Part shown: piece after piece, positions 36,573 through 45,579 of the stretch
Position numbering within the stretch: the stretch's first letter is position 1
How the letters are laid out: every line of letters starts with the position of its first letter
Origin: Allobosea sp. Root483D1
GTDB taxonomy: Bacteria > Pseudomonadota > Alphaproteobacteria > Rhizobiales > Beijerinckiaceae
DNA: 64,000 bases
Direction of reading: 5' to 3'
Assembly: GCF_001429505.1 (NCBI RefSeq)
Contig: NZ_LMJW01000022.1
Span: forward strand, 542,420-606,419
Program-made: the position numbers and the translations under genes
The notes under the pieces: model-generated
The model's database searches: none
Told to the model about the DNA's origin: nothing
Seen by the model: the letters and a program-made list of their open reading frames with translations, nothing else

Positions 36573-37541
36573 TCAGGCGAAATGGCAGCGGGCTGCGTGC
36601 GCCGCTGTCGGATCGAAGGCGGGACGGCTCCGCGCGCAGAGCGCCTCGGCCTGCGGGCAGCGGCCATGGAAGCGGCAGCCCGAAGGCGGATTGAGCGGGC
36701 TCGGCGGCTCGCCCCGGAGCCCGGCGCCGGCCGCCGAGAGATCCGGGTTGTCGAGCATCGAGGCGGCGATCAGGGCGCGCGTATAGGGGTGGCGCGGATT
36801 GGCGAAGAGCTCGGCCGCCGGGGCGAGCTCGACGATCTCGCCGAGATACATCACGGCGATGCGGTCGCAGAGCTCGCGCACGACGCGCAGGTCGTGCGAG
36901 ATCATCAGCAGCGTCAGCCCGAAGCGGTGCTTGAGATCGATCAGCAGGTTGAGGACCTGCGAGCGCAAGGAGGCGTCGAGCGCCGAGGTCGGCTCGTCGC
37001 AGACGAGCAGCTCGGGCTTCAGGATCAGGGCGCGCGCGATCACGACGCGCTGGAGCTGGCCGCCCGAGCATTCGCGCGGCAAGCGGTCGTAGAAACTCTG
37101 GTCCAGCCCGACCTCGCGCAGCATGTCGAGGACGATGGCCTGGCGCTGGCCGCGGTCGCCGATGCCGTGGGCACGGAGCGGCGCTTCCAGGCTCTCGCCC
37201 AGCCGCATGCGCGGATCGAGCGCGCCGAAGGGGTCCTGGAAGACGAGCTGGACCTTGCGGCGCAGCGCCTGCAGATCGGCGCCGGCGAGCCCGCCGATCT
37301 CAGTCCCGCCGATCCGGATCAGGCCGCTATCGGCGCGGTCCATCCGCACCAGCAGCCGCGCCACCGTGCTCTTGCCGCAACCGGATTCACCGACGAGGCC
37401 GAGCACCTCGCCCTTCGCGATCGAGAGCGAGACGTGATCGACCGAGTGCACCCTGCGGCCGCGGGTCAGCCACCCCGGGGCCGGGTAGGTCTTCACCATG
37501 TCACGGGCGTCGAGGAAGGCGGCAGCGGGTTGCGGGCTCAT
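36573..37541 (-). CDS. ABC importer ATP-binding protein, Dpp/OppF type
   Basis: 322 aa, excellent ribosome site (GAGGAGGTG) before the ATG at 37541, overlapping the upstream ATPase gene by 4 bp. Complete nucleotide-binding domain: Walker A GESGCGKST near 52, Q-loop FQDPFGALDPRM, signature CSGGQLQRV, Walker B LLVCDEPTSALD and the switch His in ISHDL. The C-terminal oligo/dipeptide extension with Cys residues (GCRFHGRCPQAEALC) is the [Fe-S]-like motif common in this subfamily. It would form a heterodimer with the preceding ATPase to power family-5 substrate import. Last gene of the five-gene operon. Confidence 0.9.
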   Translation of the reverse strand: MSPQPAAAFLDARDMVKTYPAPGWLTRGRRVHSVDHVSLSIAKGEVLGLVGESGCGKSTVARLLVRMDRADSGLIRIGGTEIGGLAGADLQALRRKVQLVFQDPFGALDPRMRLGESLEAPLRAHGIGDRGQRQAIVLDMLREVGLDQSFYDRLPRECSGGQLQRVVIARALILKPELLVCDEPTSALDASLRSQVLNLLIDLKHRFGLTLLMISHDLRVVRELCDRIAVMYLGEIVELAPAAELFANPRHPYTRALIAASMLDNPDLSAAGAGLRGEPPSPLNPPSGCRFHGRCPQAEALCARSRPAFDPTAAHAARCHFA

Positions 37542-38587
37542 TGCTGCACCTCCTCGGATTCCGGCTTCACTGCCCAGCAGCGTGCCTTGTGCGAGCCGTG
37601 ACAGCAGGCGAGCGCCGGCTCGTTGCTGCAGCAGTCGTGGTTGTGCGGGCTCTGGGCCGCGATGGCGCAACGCGGCTGGAAGCGGCAGCCATGCGAGAGC
37701 TCGCGCGCCGAGATCGCGCTGCCCGGCAACGCCACCAGCCGGCCGCCGGCATCGCGCTTCAGCAGCGAGCACTCGATGAGGGCGCGGGTGTAGGGGTGGC
37801 GCGGAGCCGAAAGGATTGCGCGCGCCGGCCCCTCCTCGATGACGCGGCCGGCATACATCACCGCCACCCTGTCGGCCAAGGCGGCGACGATGCCGAGATC
37901 GTGCGAGATCAGTAGCAGCGACATGCGCCGGCGCCGGCACTGCTCGTGCAGCAGGCGCAGGATCTGGGCCTGGACGGTTACGTCGAGCGCCGTGGTCGGT
38001 TCGTCGGCGATGAGCAGGTCCGGATCGGCGCTGAGCGCCGCGGCGATCATCACGCGCTGCGCCATGCCGCCCGAGAAGGCATAGGGGAAATCGCGGACCC
38101 TCGCCTCGGGCGCCGGGATGCCGACCTCGCGGAAGAGCTCGACGACCCTCGCCCCAGCCGCCTCGCGCGACAGGCCGCGATGCTGGCGCAGGCTTTCGGC
38201 GACCTGGTCGCCGACGCGGCAGGTCGGATCGAGCATGGCCTGCGGTTGCTGGAAGATCATGCCGATGCGGTTGCCGCGCAAGCCGTCGAGGGCGCGCGGC
38301 CCCATCGCCAGCACGTCCGCGCCGTCGAAACGGATGCGCCCCCTGGTGATCTCGGCCGCACGCGGCAGCAACCGCGTCGCCGACAGCGCGGTCAGGCTCT
38401 TGCCGGAGCCGGATTCACCGACCAGCGCGACGATCTCGCTGCGGCGGATCTCGAGGTTCATGCCCTCGATCACCGGCGCGGCACGGCCGGGCGAGCCGAT
38501 CGCGACATGCAGGTCTTCGATCGCCAGCAAGGGCTCGGCCGGCGCTGCGGCAGAGCGGCGCTCGGCGAGCGAGACGACGACGCTCAT
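37538..38587 (-). CDS. ABC importer ATP-binding protein, Dpp/OppD type
   Basis: 349 aa, ATG overlapping the stop of the DppC-like gene (ATGA). Walker A GESGSGKS near residue 58, Q-loop [10 protein letters not shown], signature FSGGMAQRV, Walker [13 protein letters not shown], switch His in ISHDLG. The C-terminus carries the subfamily extension ([12 protein letters not shown]) followed by an extra tail rich in Cys and His ([22 protein letters not shown]). That tail is longer than I expect for DppD and could bind metal, fitting the idea that this importer handles a metal complex. Partner of the next ATPase. Confidence 0.9.
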   Translation of the reverse strand: MSVVVSLAERRSAAAPAEPLLAIEDLHVAIGSPGRAAPVIEGMNLEIRRSEIVALVGESGSGKSLTALSATRLLPRAAEITRGRIRFDGADVLAMGPRALDGLRGNRIGMIFQQPQAMLDPTCRVGDQVAESLRQHRGLSREAAGARVVELFREVGIPAPEARVRDFPYAFSGGMAQRVMIAAALSADPDLLIADEPTTALDVTVQAQILRLLHEQCRRRRMSLLLISHDLGIVAALADRVAVMYAGRVIEEGPARAILSAPRHPYTRALIECSLLKRDAGGRLVALPGSAISARELSHGCRFQPRCAIAAQSPHNHDCCSNEPALACCHGSHKARCWAVKPESEEVQQ

Positions 38588-39459
38588 CGTTTGCTCCCCG
38601 TCTGCGAGAGCCCTTGGCCGATCCAGGTCACTGAGAGCGCGGTCAGGAAGATCGCCAGCCCCGGGCAGACGACCAGCAGCGGCGCCCGCTCGATATAGGG
38701 CTGCGCCTCCGCCATCATCGCCGCCCAGTCGGCATGGGGCGGCTGGATGCCGAGGCCGATATAGGAGAGGCCGCCTACGGTGATCATCTTGTGGCCGAAG
38801 CGCAGGAAGGCCATCGCCGAGATCGGGCCGATGGCGTTGGGGATGATGTGGCGCAGGATGATGAAGCGGCGCGAGCAGCCGAGAATCTCGGCGGCGCGGA
38901 TATACGGCTTGGCGTTGATCTCGATGGCGAGCCCGCGGGCCAGGCGGGCGAAGGGGGTCCAGCCGACGATGGTCAGCGCCAGGATCAGCGTGCCGTAGCC
39001 GGGGCCAAGGAGCGCGACCAGGAAGATCGCCACCACCACCTCGGGGAAGGAAATCAGCAGGTCGACCGAGCGCATCGCGATCTCGTCGACGAGGCCGCCC
39101 TTGCGGGCGCTGATCACGCCGATCAGCGTGCCGAGGACGACCGACAGGGTCAGCGTCACCGCGGCGATGACGACGGCGAAGCGGCCGCCGACGAGGAGGC
39201 GGCTGAGCACGTCGCGGCCAAGATGGTCGGTGCCGAGCCAGTGTGCCTCGCTCGGCGGCTTCAGGCGGCGGATCAGCGCCTGCACCGTCGGGTCGTAAGG
39301 CGCGAGAGTGGGGCCGAGGCAGAGCACCACGGCTACCAGGACGAGCAGCAGCGCGCCGGCGACGAGCGTCCAGTGCGGACGGGCGAAGCGCGGGCGGCGC
39401 GCTGTCCCCCGCGAGCGGGAAGGCAAGGCTGCGTCCGGTAGGGCTGCTTCAAGCGCCAT
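38584..39459 (-). CDS. ABC importer permease, DppC type
   Basis: 291-aa inner-membrane permease. A cytoplasmic N-terminus with Arg-rich stretch precedes TM1 (LVAGALLLVLVAVVLCLGPTLA); the LGTDHLGRDVLSRLLVGGR motif typical of DppC/NikC follows, then further helices and the EAA loop (RAAEILGCSRRFIILRHIIPNAIGPI). It would pair with the DppB-type permease to form the channel. The gene overlaps its upstream neighbour by 11 bp and its downstream neighbour by 4 bp, so the operon is tightly coupled. Confidence 0.9.
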   Translation of the reverse strand: MALEAALPDAALPSRSRGTARRPRFARPHWTLVAGALLLVLVAVVLCLGPTLAPYDPTVQALIRRLKPPSEAHWLGTDHLGRDVLSRLLVGGRFAVVIAAVTLTLSVVLGTLIGVISARKGGLVDEIAMRSVDLLISFPEVVVAIFLVALLGPGYGTLILALTIVGWTPFARLARGLAIEINAKPYIRAAEILGCSRRFIILRHIIPNAIGPISAMAFLRFGHKMITVGGLSYIGLGIQPPHADWAAMMAEAQPYIERAPLLVVCPGLAIFLTALSVTWIGQGLSQTGSKR

Positions 39460-40393
39460 GGCTGTGCCTCAGGGCCGGATTGATGGTGAGATAGGCGAGA
39501 TCGACCAGCGTGTTGATCACGACGGCGAGTGCGACGATGGCGACGAAGCCGGCCTGGAGGACGGGGATATCCTTGTTGATCACCGCCTCGTAGATCAGCC
39601 GGCCCATGCCCGGGATCGCGAAGATGACCTCGACCACGACGGAGCCGCCGAGCAGGCCCGCGAGCCAGAGGGCGAACAGGGTGATCACCGGCATGGCGCC
39701 GTTGCGCAGGCCGTGGCGCATCACCGTCTGGGCCATGCCGAGGCCGCGACTGCGGGCAGCGGTGATATAGGGCGCGTCGAGCACGTCGATCATCGCGGCC
39801 CGGATGATGCGGGTGAAATAGGCCATCGGCCGCAGCGCCAGCACCAGCGCCGGCAGGACGAGCGAGGCCGGACTGTCCCACCCCGCCGAGGGCAGCCATC
39901 CCAGCCAGAGGGCGAAGACCAGGATGGCCATCGGCGCCATCCAGTATTCGGGGATCGCGATGAGCGTCTGGGTCAGCAGCGTCGAAGCTGTGTCGGCGCG
40001 TCCGCCGGGACGCATCGCCGCCATCGTCCCGAGGGGGGCCGAGACCAGGAGAGCGACCAGCAGGGCCGTCAGCGCCAGCGTGATCGAGACGAGGAGCGCA
40101 CCGCCGAGCATGTCCGCGACCGGCGCGCGGCGGACGAAGGACAGGCCGAAATCGCCGCGCAGCGCATCGCCGAGCCAGGCGAGGTACTGGATCGCGACCG
40201 GCCGGTCGAGACCGAGCTGGCGGCGCATCGCCTCGAGGGTGGCGAGGTCGACATTCGGGTCGGCGATGCGGGCGCGCAGCACCAGGAGGGCGGGGTCGCC
40301 CTCGCCGATATAGGGGATCAGGAAGGCGACGATGGAAACCATCAGCAGCGTCAGCAGCAGGACGGTGCCGCGGCGGAGAGCGAAGTGCCACAT
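39449..40393 (-). CDS. ABC importer permease, DppB type
   Basis: 314-aa inner-membrane permease beginning MWHFALRRGTVLLLTLLMVSIVAFLIPYI. The family motif LGLDRPVAIQYLAWLGDALRGDFGLSF is present, as is the EAA loop (AARSRGLGMAQTVMRHGLRNGAMPVITLFA). Six helices are visible. It starts 74 bp after the binding-protein gene and overlaps the DppC-type gene. Family-5 permeases carry dipeptides, oligopeptides, nickel or metallophore complexes; sequence alone does not choose among these. Confidence 0.9.
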   Translation of the reverse strand: MWHFALRRGTVLLLTLLMVSIVAFLIPYIGEGDPALLVLRARIADPNVDLATLEAMRRQLGLDRPVAIQYLAWLGDALRGDFGLSFVRRAPVADMLGGALLVSITLALTALLVALLVSAPLGTMAAMRPGGRADTASTLLTQTLIAIPEYWMAPMAILVFALWLGWLPSAGWDSPASLVLPALVLALRPMAYFTRIIRAAMIDVLDAPYITAARSRGLGMAQTVMRHGLRNGAMPVITLFALWLAGLLGGSVVVEVIFAIPGMGRLIYEAVINKDIPVLQAGFVAIVALAVVINTLVDLAYLTINPALRHSHGA

Positions 40394-40467
40394 CGACTGG
40401 GCTCCCTTGCGTTGCGTCCGCCGGGCACCGCCGCGAGGACGGCGCTCGGCGTCGGTATTTTCCGGCG

Positions 40468-41964
40468 TCAGTCGAGGGCGAGGTCCTTGGTCAGGGTGTA
40501 CTGATAGAGCGGGTGGATGTGGTAGTTCCTGACCTTGGTCTTGTAGCCGTCATTGCCGGCCTCGTGGATGACGAAGACATTGACCGCCTTCGACTGCAAA
40601 TGCTGCGCCAGTTCGGCGTAGACGGCATAGCGCTTCCCTGCGTCCGCCTCGGAGGTGGCGGCCGCAAGCCTGGCGTCGAAATCCTTGTCGCAATGCTGCG
40701 ACAGGTTGAAGCCGCCGCCGCAGCCATAGTCGGACTGGAGGTAACCTGCGGGATCGGCGACGTCGACCAGATGGCTGCGAGAGATCAGCGCCACGTCGTA
40801 GCGCCCGGCAATCATGTCCGGTTCCAGAGCCTTGTATTCGGCCAGGCGGATGCGGGCATTGATGCCGACGGCCTTGAACTGATCCTGCAGGATCGCGGCG
40901 AGATCCTTGAACTCGACCTTCTCACTATAGGCCATGATCTCGAGTTCGAGGCTGCCCGGCTTGATGCCGGCCTCGGCGAGCAGCGCCTGCGCCTTTTTGA
41001 CGTCGTGGGCAGCGGGCTTTGCCGCCTTCTTGACCCAGGGCTCGTGCGGTGCGAACGGGCCGATCCCGGGCTGTACCGAGCCTTCGTAGACACTGGCGGC
41101 GATACCTTCGAGGTCGAGCGCCGCCTGCAGGGCCTGGCGGACCTTCTCGTTGTCGAATGGGGCCTTCTTGGTGTTGATCAGCAGCGTCGTGGTGCGCGGG
41201 GTCGCGAGCGTCGCCACCTTGATGCCGGAGGTCCGCTTCAGCGTGGCCAGCGTCGAGGCCGGCACCGCGCCGGCGATATCCGTCTCGCCGGTGCGCAGCT
41301 GCGTGGCGCGGACATTGGCGTCCGGGATGAACTTGATCTCGGCCTCGGCGAGCGCGACCTTGCCGCCCCAATAGCCGTCGTTCCGCTTCAGGCTCAGGCT
41401 CTGCTGGCCGTTGACGCGGGTGATGACGAAGGGGCCGGTGCAGGTGCCGACCGGATCGATCTTGCCGTCCTTGTAGGCGGCCGGCGACAGGATGCCGGCA
41501 TTGGCGGCGGCGAGCCGGAGCGGGGTCAGAACCGAGGGGGAGGGCGTCGTGACCCGAATTGTGTCCTCGCCGACCACCTCGACCGACTTGATCACACGCG
41601 GCGAGAAGGCGCGGGCCGGCGTTGGAACCTTGAGCACGGCGTTGAGCGAGGCGGCTGCAGCGGCGGCGGTGAGCGGCTTGCCATCCTGGAAGGTCACGCC
41701 CTTGCGCAGCTTGAAGTCCCAGGCGTCAGGCCCGGCCTGCGTCCAGCTCTCGGCGAGTGAGGGCTGCAATTTGCCGTCGAAGTCGATCCGGGTCAGCGGC
41801 TCGAGACAGCCGGCCTTGGACAGGACGTTGGCGTCGTCGGTCTCGAGCGCGAAGCCGGCACGCGGTGGAAAGTTCTCGGCGATGGTGATCTTGCCACCTT
41901 GGGCGAGGGCGGCCGCAGGCCAGGCCGCGGCGCAGGCGAAAGCCAGGATGAGCGTCTTATGCAT
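40468..41964 (-). CDS. Family-5 periplasmic substrate-binding protein (peptide/metal type)
   Basis: 498 aa with a clear Sec signal peptide (MHKTLILAFACAAAWPAAALA, cleavage after ALA). The mature part has the SBP_bac_5 layout: LEPLTRIDFDGKLQPSLAESW, WDFKLRKGVTFQDGKPLTA, VGTCTGPFVI, LRTGETDIAGAV, LINTKKAPFDNEKVRQALQAAL. First gene of the operon. A dyad matching the Zur pattern lies 90 bp upstream, and the operon is flanked by metal regulators, an Ni/Co exporter and a Zn-type ATPase, so I infer uptake of zinc, nickel or a metallophore complex rather than plain peptides. No metallophore synthesis gene is visible in the window. Confidence 0.85.
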   Translation of the reverse strand: MHKTLILAFACAAAWPAAALAQGGKITIAENFPPRAGFALETDDANVLSKAGCLEPLTRIDFDGKLQPSLAESWTQAGPDAWDFKLRKGVTFQDGKPLTAAAAAASLNAVLKVPTPARAFSPRVIKSVEVVGEDTIRVTTPSPSVLTPLRLAAANAGILSPAAYKDGKIDPVGTCTGPFVITRVNGQQSLSLKRNDGYWGGKVALAEAEIKFIPDANVRATQLRTGETDIAGAVPASTLATLKRTSGIKVATLATPRTTTLLINTKKAPFDNEKVRQALQAALDLEGIAASVYEGSVQPGIGPFAPHEPWVKKAAKPAAHDVKKAQALLAEAGIKPGSLELEIMAYSEKVEFKDLAAILQDQFKAVGINARIRLAEYKALEPDMIAGRYDVALISRSHLVDVADPAGYLQSDYGCGGGFNLSQHCDKDFDARLAAATSEADAGKRYAVYAELAQHLQSKAVNVFVIHEAGNDGYKTKVRNYHIHPLYQYTLTKDLALD

Positions 41965-42053
41965 GGTTCAAACCCCTCCTCTGAAGGCCTTCCGGCTCGT
42001 CGCCTCGTCTCTGACGGACGTTTCGACTGCGAGACCGGACAGGCTCCATTTGA

Positions 42054-42070
42054 TTGTTACGTTATAACAA
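42054..42070. promoter_or_regulatory. Putative Zur box upstream of the family-5 importer
   Basis: Perfect dyad TTGTTA-N5-TAACAA containing a GTTATAAC core, 90 bp before the start of the binding-protein gene. It matches the general Zur operator pattern TGTTA-N5-TAACA. Zur would repress the operon when zinc is plentiful. Confidence 0.5.
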
Positions 42071-42161
42071 AAGCTCCTGAGGCTCTACATGGTGGCGTAT
42101 CGGCGCGCCACCTTCAGATCGTCGTTTCCGTCCCGGGCTCACATGATCGGGCCCGGCCGGC

Positions 42162-42395
42162 TCAGGCCGGCGTATAGCCCGCTTGGCTGATCAGTTGCGC
42201 GGCAGCGGAGCGGTCTCTCGTTCCGGAGATCGCGACGAGGCGGGCTGCCGGGTCCGCTGTCACGACTGCGCCAGGCAGGCCACGCTCGAGCGCGGACTTC
42301 ACGGTGCCGGCGCAATGGCCGCAGGTCATGTCCTCGACCTTGAAGGTGAGGGTCGCATCGATCGGCTCGGCGGTATGCGTCTGGCAGGTGCACAT
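42162..42395 (-). CDS. CopZ-like heavy-metal-associated (HMA) domain protein
   Basis: 77 aa from the ATG at 42395, which has GGAG 7 nt upstream; a TTG start 30 bp earlier is possible. Single HMA domain: LTFKVEDMTCGHCAGTVKSAL with the metal-binding MTCGHC near residues 23-28, then strands ending QLISQAGYTPA. The N-terminus MCTCQTHT adds a second CxC site. It would act as a cytosolic metallochaperone or buffer for the P-type ATPase encoded 91 bp upstream on the same strand; the two are probably one transcription unit. Confidence 0.8.
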   Translation of the reverse strand: MCTCQTHTAEPIDATLTFKVEDMTCGHCAGTVKSALERGLPGAVVTADPAARLVAISGTRDRSAAAQLISQAGYTPA

Positions 42396-42486
42396 GGCAG
42401 GGCTCCGTTTAGGCAGGGCTTGCAAGGTTCTGCGGCTTCCTATCGTGGCAAGGTCAAGAGGCCTTCTTGCCGTGGCCGGCGATGCC

Positions 42487-45276
42487 TCAGGCGGAGGCGA
42501 TCGCCTCTCTCCCGCGCTCGGCGGTGCCGCCGGTTGCGCGGTCGCCGTCGCGGAAAAAGCCGAGCAGGCGCAGTGCGTTGAGCGTGACGAGGACAGTCGC
42601 GCCGGTGTCGGCGAGGATGGCGAGCCAGAGCCCGGTCGTGCCGGTCACCGTCGTCACCAGGAAGACCAGTTTCAGCCCGAGCGCGATCGCGATGTTCTGC
42701 CGGATATTGGCCATGGTTCCACGCGAAAGCCGGACGAGCTTGCCGACATCGGCGACCCGGCTCTTCAGCAGCGCCGCGTCGGCGGCTTCGAGCGCGACGT
42801 CGGTGCCCGAACCCATGGCGATGCCGACATGGGCGGCGGCGAGTGCCGGCGCATCGTTGATGCCGTCGCCGACCATCGCGACCGGGCCTTGCGCTGCGAG
42901 CTTGCGCACCGCCTCGACCTTGGCCTCCGGCATCATCTCGGCCTGGACGTCGATGCCGAGGTCGCGGGCGATGGCCGCACCGGTCCGGCGATTGTCGCCG
43001 GTCAGCATGATCGGGGTGATACCCAGGCTCCGCAATTCGGCGACGGCGGCGCGGGCATCGGCACGCGGTTCGTCGCGCAGGGCGATCAGGCCGACGGCCT
43101 GCGCCTCCTTCTGCACGACGACGACGGTCTTGCCCTGCTCTTCGAGGGTAGAGATCTGCCGGGAGACGGCCTCCTCCAATGCCCCGCGCTCGGCGGCGAA
43201 GCGCGGCGCGCCGATGAAGATGCGGGCACCGGCCACGGCGCCTTCCATGCCCTTGCCGGCGACGGCGCGCACCGCGCTGGCGGCGAGCTTGGGCGCATGG
43301 TCGTCATCGGCGCGCTCGGCGATGGCGCGGGCGAGGGGATGGCTGGATTCACGCTCGATTGCGGCGGCGAGAGCGAGCAGGGCGTGGGCATCTCCCTCCA
43401 GCGGCACGATGTCGGTGACGACCGGCCGGCCCCAGGTCAGGGTGCCGGTCTTGTCGAAGGCGACGGCGCGGATGCGGCCGAGTTCCTCGATGATAGCCCC
43501 GCCCTTGACCAGGATGCCGTGCCGCGCGGCGGTCGACAGGCTGGAGGCGATTGCGGCCGGCACGGAGATGACGAGGGCGCAAGGGCAGCCGATCAGCAGC
43601 AGGGTCAATCCACGATAGATCCAGATCGACCAGTCGCCGCCGGCGACGAGCGGCGGCAGCACCGCCACCAGCACCGAGAGCCCGACGATGGCCGGCATGT
43701 AGACCCGTGAGAAACGGTCGATGAAGCGCTCGGTCGGCGCTTTTGCGTCCTGCGCCTCTTCCACCAGGGTGACGATGCGGGCGATGGTGTTGTCCTCGGC
43801 CGCCTTCTCGACGCGGACGCGCAGCGCCGCCTCCTGGTTGATCGAGCCGGCGAAGATCGGCGCGCCCGGCTCCTTGGCCTTGGGAACGGATTCACCGGTG
43901 ATCGGCGATTCATCGACGCCGGAATGGCCGTCGATGACGGTGCCGTCCGCCGGCACGCGGTCGCCCGGCCGCACCAGCACGGTCTGTCCGATGCGCAGCG
44001 CCTCGGCCTGCACCTCGCGGACGGTGCCGCCCTCGTCGAGCCAGGCGGTCTTGGGCACGAGCGCGGCGAGCGCCCTGATGCCGGAGCGGGCCTTGTTGGC
44101 GGCGATGCCTTCGAGCACTTCGCCGACTGCGAACAGGAAGACGACGACGGCCGCTTCCTCGATCGCTCCGATGAAGAGCGCGCCGGTAGCGGCGATCGTC
44201 ATCAGCATCTCGATGGTGAACGGCGCCCCGGCTCGGGCGGCGGCGATGGCGCGCCGCGTGATCGGCGCGATCGCGAGCAGCGTCGCGGCGACGAAGAACC
44301 AGAAGGAGGCCGCCGGCACCAGTTCGCCGGCGATGAAGGCCACGCCCAGCAGCGCGCCCGCGGTGATCGCGACGCGCGCCTTGTTGGTCTGCCACCAGCG
44401 CTTCGGCACTTCGGCGGCGCGGGCAATCGCGGTGACAGTGCCTTGCTGCAGCTCCGGCTTGTAGCCGAGCTTGGCGATCTGTGCGGTGATGGCGTCGGAG
44501 CTGGTGCCGCCGGGAGCGAGCTTGAGCGACAGCGTCTCGTTGGTGACGGAGACGGCGATGTCCTGCACGCCAGGCAGGCGTTCAAGCGCGGTGCGGATGG
44601 TGCCGGCGCAACTGCCGCAATCCATGCCGCCGACCTTCCAGCTCAGGCGATCGGGATCGGTTGCGTGAGCAGCGACAGTCGCCGCATGGCCGTGGCCATG
44701 AGGCCCGTGGTCATGACCGTCGTGACTGCAGGCGGCATGGTCGTGATCATGGCCGCAGCCGGCGTGATCATGCGCATGGGCGGCCTGGTCGTTCGTCTTG
44801 CCGTGACCTTGGCCATGACCGTGATCGTGATGATCATGGTTGCAGCCGGAGTGGTCGTCAGCATGACTGGCATGGTCAGCATGACTGGCATGGTCCTGGC
44901 CGTGCGCGCCATGGTCGTGCCCGTGCCCTTTACCGTGGTCGTGGCCGTGATCATGGCCGCATCCGCAGGCATCGGCGGGCTCGGCTTGCACCGGCTTCGC
45001 TTGTACGGGCTGTGTTCCCTCGCCCTTCTGGCTGAGCAGGGTCGGGCCGAAGCCGAGCTTGCGGACGCGTTCCTCGACCTGCTCGCGGCTGGTGGCCTGG
45101 CCGGCGAGGGCGAGTGTCAGGCGCTCGCGCGGCACCGAGACCGCGACGTCACTGACGCCGGGCAGGTTCTCGAGCGCTTTGCTCAGCGTCGCGGCGCAAC
45201 TGCCGCAATCCATGCCCTCGACCTTCCAGGTCAGGGTTTGGCGGGTGTCGGAAGCGGCGGTCGTGGCCGAAGGCAT
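42487..45276 (-). CDS. zntA: ZntA/CadA-like heavy-metal P1B-type ATPase with two HMA domains and His-rich linker
   Basis: 929 aa, GAGGAG ribosome site 6 nt upstream. Two HMA domains (each with MDCGSC, near residues 21 and 219) flank a ~100-residue linker packed with His-Asp-His-Gly repeats (about 102-202), explaining the unusual length over the ~730 aa norm. Then come the membrane and catalytic parts: TGES, the CPC metal site near 565, phosphorylation motif DKTGT near 607, the HP motif (SSHPLARA) and GDGINDAPAL. The CPC motif with downstream ALGLKLVFLV and DTGATVLVTLNALRL fits the Zn/Cd/Pb subgroup (P1B-2). It exports Zn2+ or Cd2+. The promoter at 45303-45333 is of the MerR-activated type. 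A duplicated 18-bp unit in the linker (44869-44904) suggests recent repeat expansion. Confidence 0.9.
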   Translation of the reverse strand: MPSATTAASDTRQTLTWKVEGMDCGSCAATLSKALENLPGVSDVAVSVPRERLTLALAGQATSREQVEERVRKLGFGPTLLSQKGEGTQPVQAKPVQAEPADACGCGHDHGHDHGKGHGHDHGAHGQDHASHADHASHADDHSGCNHDHHDHGHGQGHGKTNDQAAHAHDHAGCGHDHDHAACSHDGHDHGPHGHGHAATVAAHATDPDRLSWKVGGMDCGSCAGTIRTALERLPGVQDIAVSVTNETLSLKLAPGGTSSDAITAQIAKLGYKPELQQGTVTAIARAAEVPKRWWQTNKARVAITAGALLGVAFIAGELVPAASFWFFVAATLLAIAPITRRAIAAARAGAPFTIEMLMTIAATGALFIGAIEEAAVVVFLFAVGEVLEGIAANKARSGIRALAALVPKTAWLDEGGTVREVQAEALRIGQTVLVRPGDRVPADGTVIDGHSGVDESPITGESVPKAKEPGAPIFAGSINQEAALRVRVEKAAEDNTIARIVTLVEEAQDAKAPTERFIDRFSRVYMPAIVGLSVLVAVLPPLVAGGDWSIWIYRGLTLLLIGCPCALVISVPAAIASSLSTAARHGILVKGGAIIEELGRIRAVAFDKTGTLTWGRPVVTDIVPLEGDAHALLALAAAIERESSHPLARAIAERADDDHAPKLAASAVRAVAGKGMEGAVAGARIFIGAPRFAAERGALEEAVSRQISTLEEQGKTVVVVQKEAQAVGLIALRDEPRADARAAVAELRSLGITPIMLTGDNRRTGAAIARDLGIDVQAEMMPEAKVEAVRKLAAQGPVAMVGDGINDAPALAAAHVGIAMGSGTDVALEAADAALLKSRVADVGKLVRLSRGTMANIRQNIAIALGLKLVFLVTTVTGTTGLWLAILADTGATVLVTLNALRLLGFFRDGDRATGGTAERGREAIASA

Positions 45277-45302
45277 GGTGGTCTCCTCATGCTGTCCGAG
45301 GG

Positions 45303-45333
45303 ACGCTAATTGCTCTAGCCACTAGAGGAGCAA
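45303..45333 (-). promoter_or_regulatory. MerR-type promoter/operator of the zntA-like gene
   Basis: On the minus strand TTGCTC (-35) and TAGCGT (-10) are separated by 19 bp containing the dyad CTCTAG-TGG-CTAGAG. The over-long spacer and the TAGTGGCTA centre are hallmarks of CadR/PbrR/ZntR-type sites. The start codon follows about 27 bp after the -10. The rest of the gap to the cupin gene (45334-45579) shows nothing else. Confidence 0.75.
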
Positions 45334-45579
45334 GAGGCTTTTTAAACTTTTTTGAGATGGCGGGCGGGCTCGCGACCGCGAGGCGGTCTGGCCATAGGAC
45401 GGTGCAAGCAGAGCCGATGATCATGAAGCGTCTGCCCCGGGCAGCATTCACACCCTGTTCGAGCACATGCGGCTGGAGGCGCTCTTTCCGATGCCGGCAT
45501 GTCGCCCCGAGAATTTCCTCCAATCCCCCGGACGTAGACTGTCCTAGCTCAGCTCACTGCCATGCGAGGTGAGCCATCC

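Noticed and set aside
36573-41964. Calling the family-5 importer NikABCDE or a dipeptide permease outright
   Set aside because: The binding protein has no decisive ligand motif; only the flanking genes and the Zur-like box point to metal.
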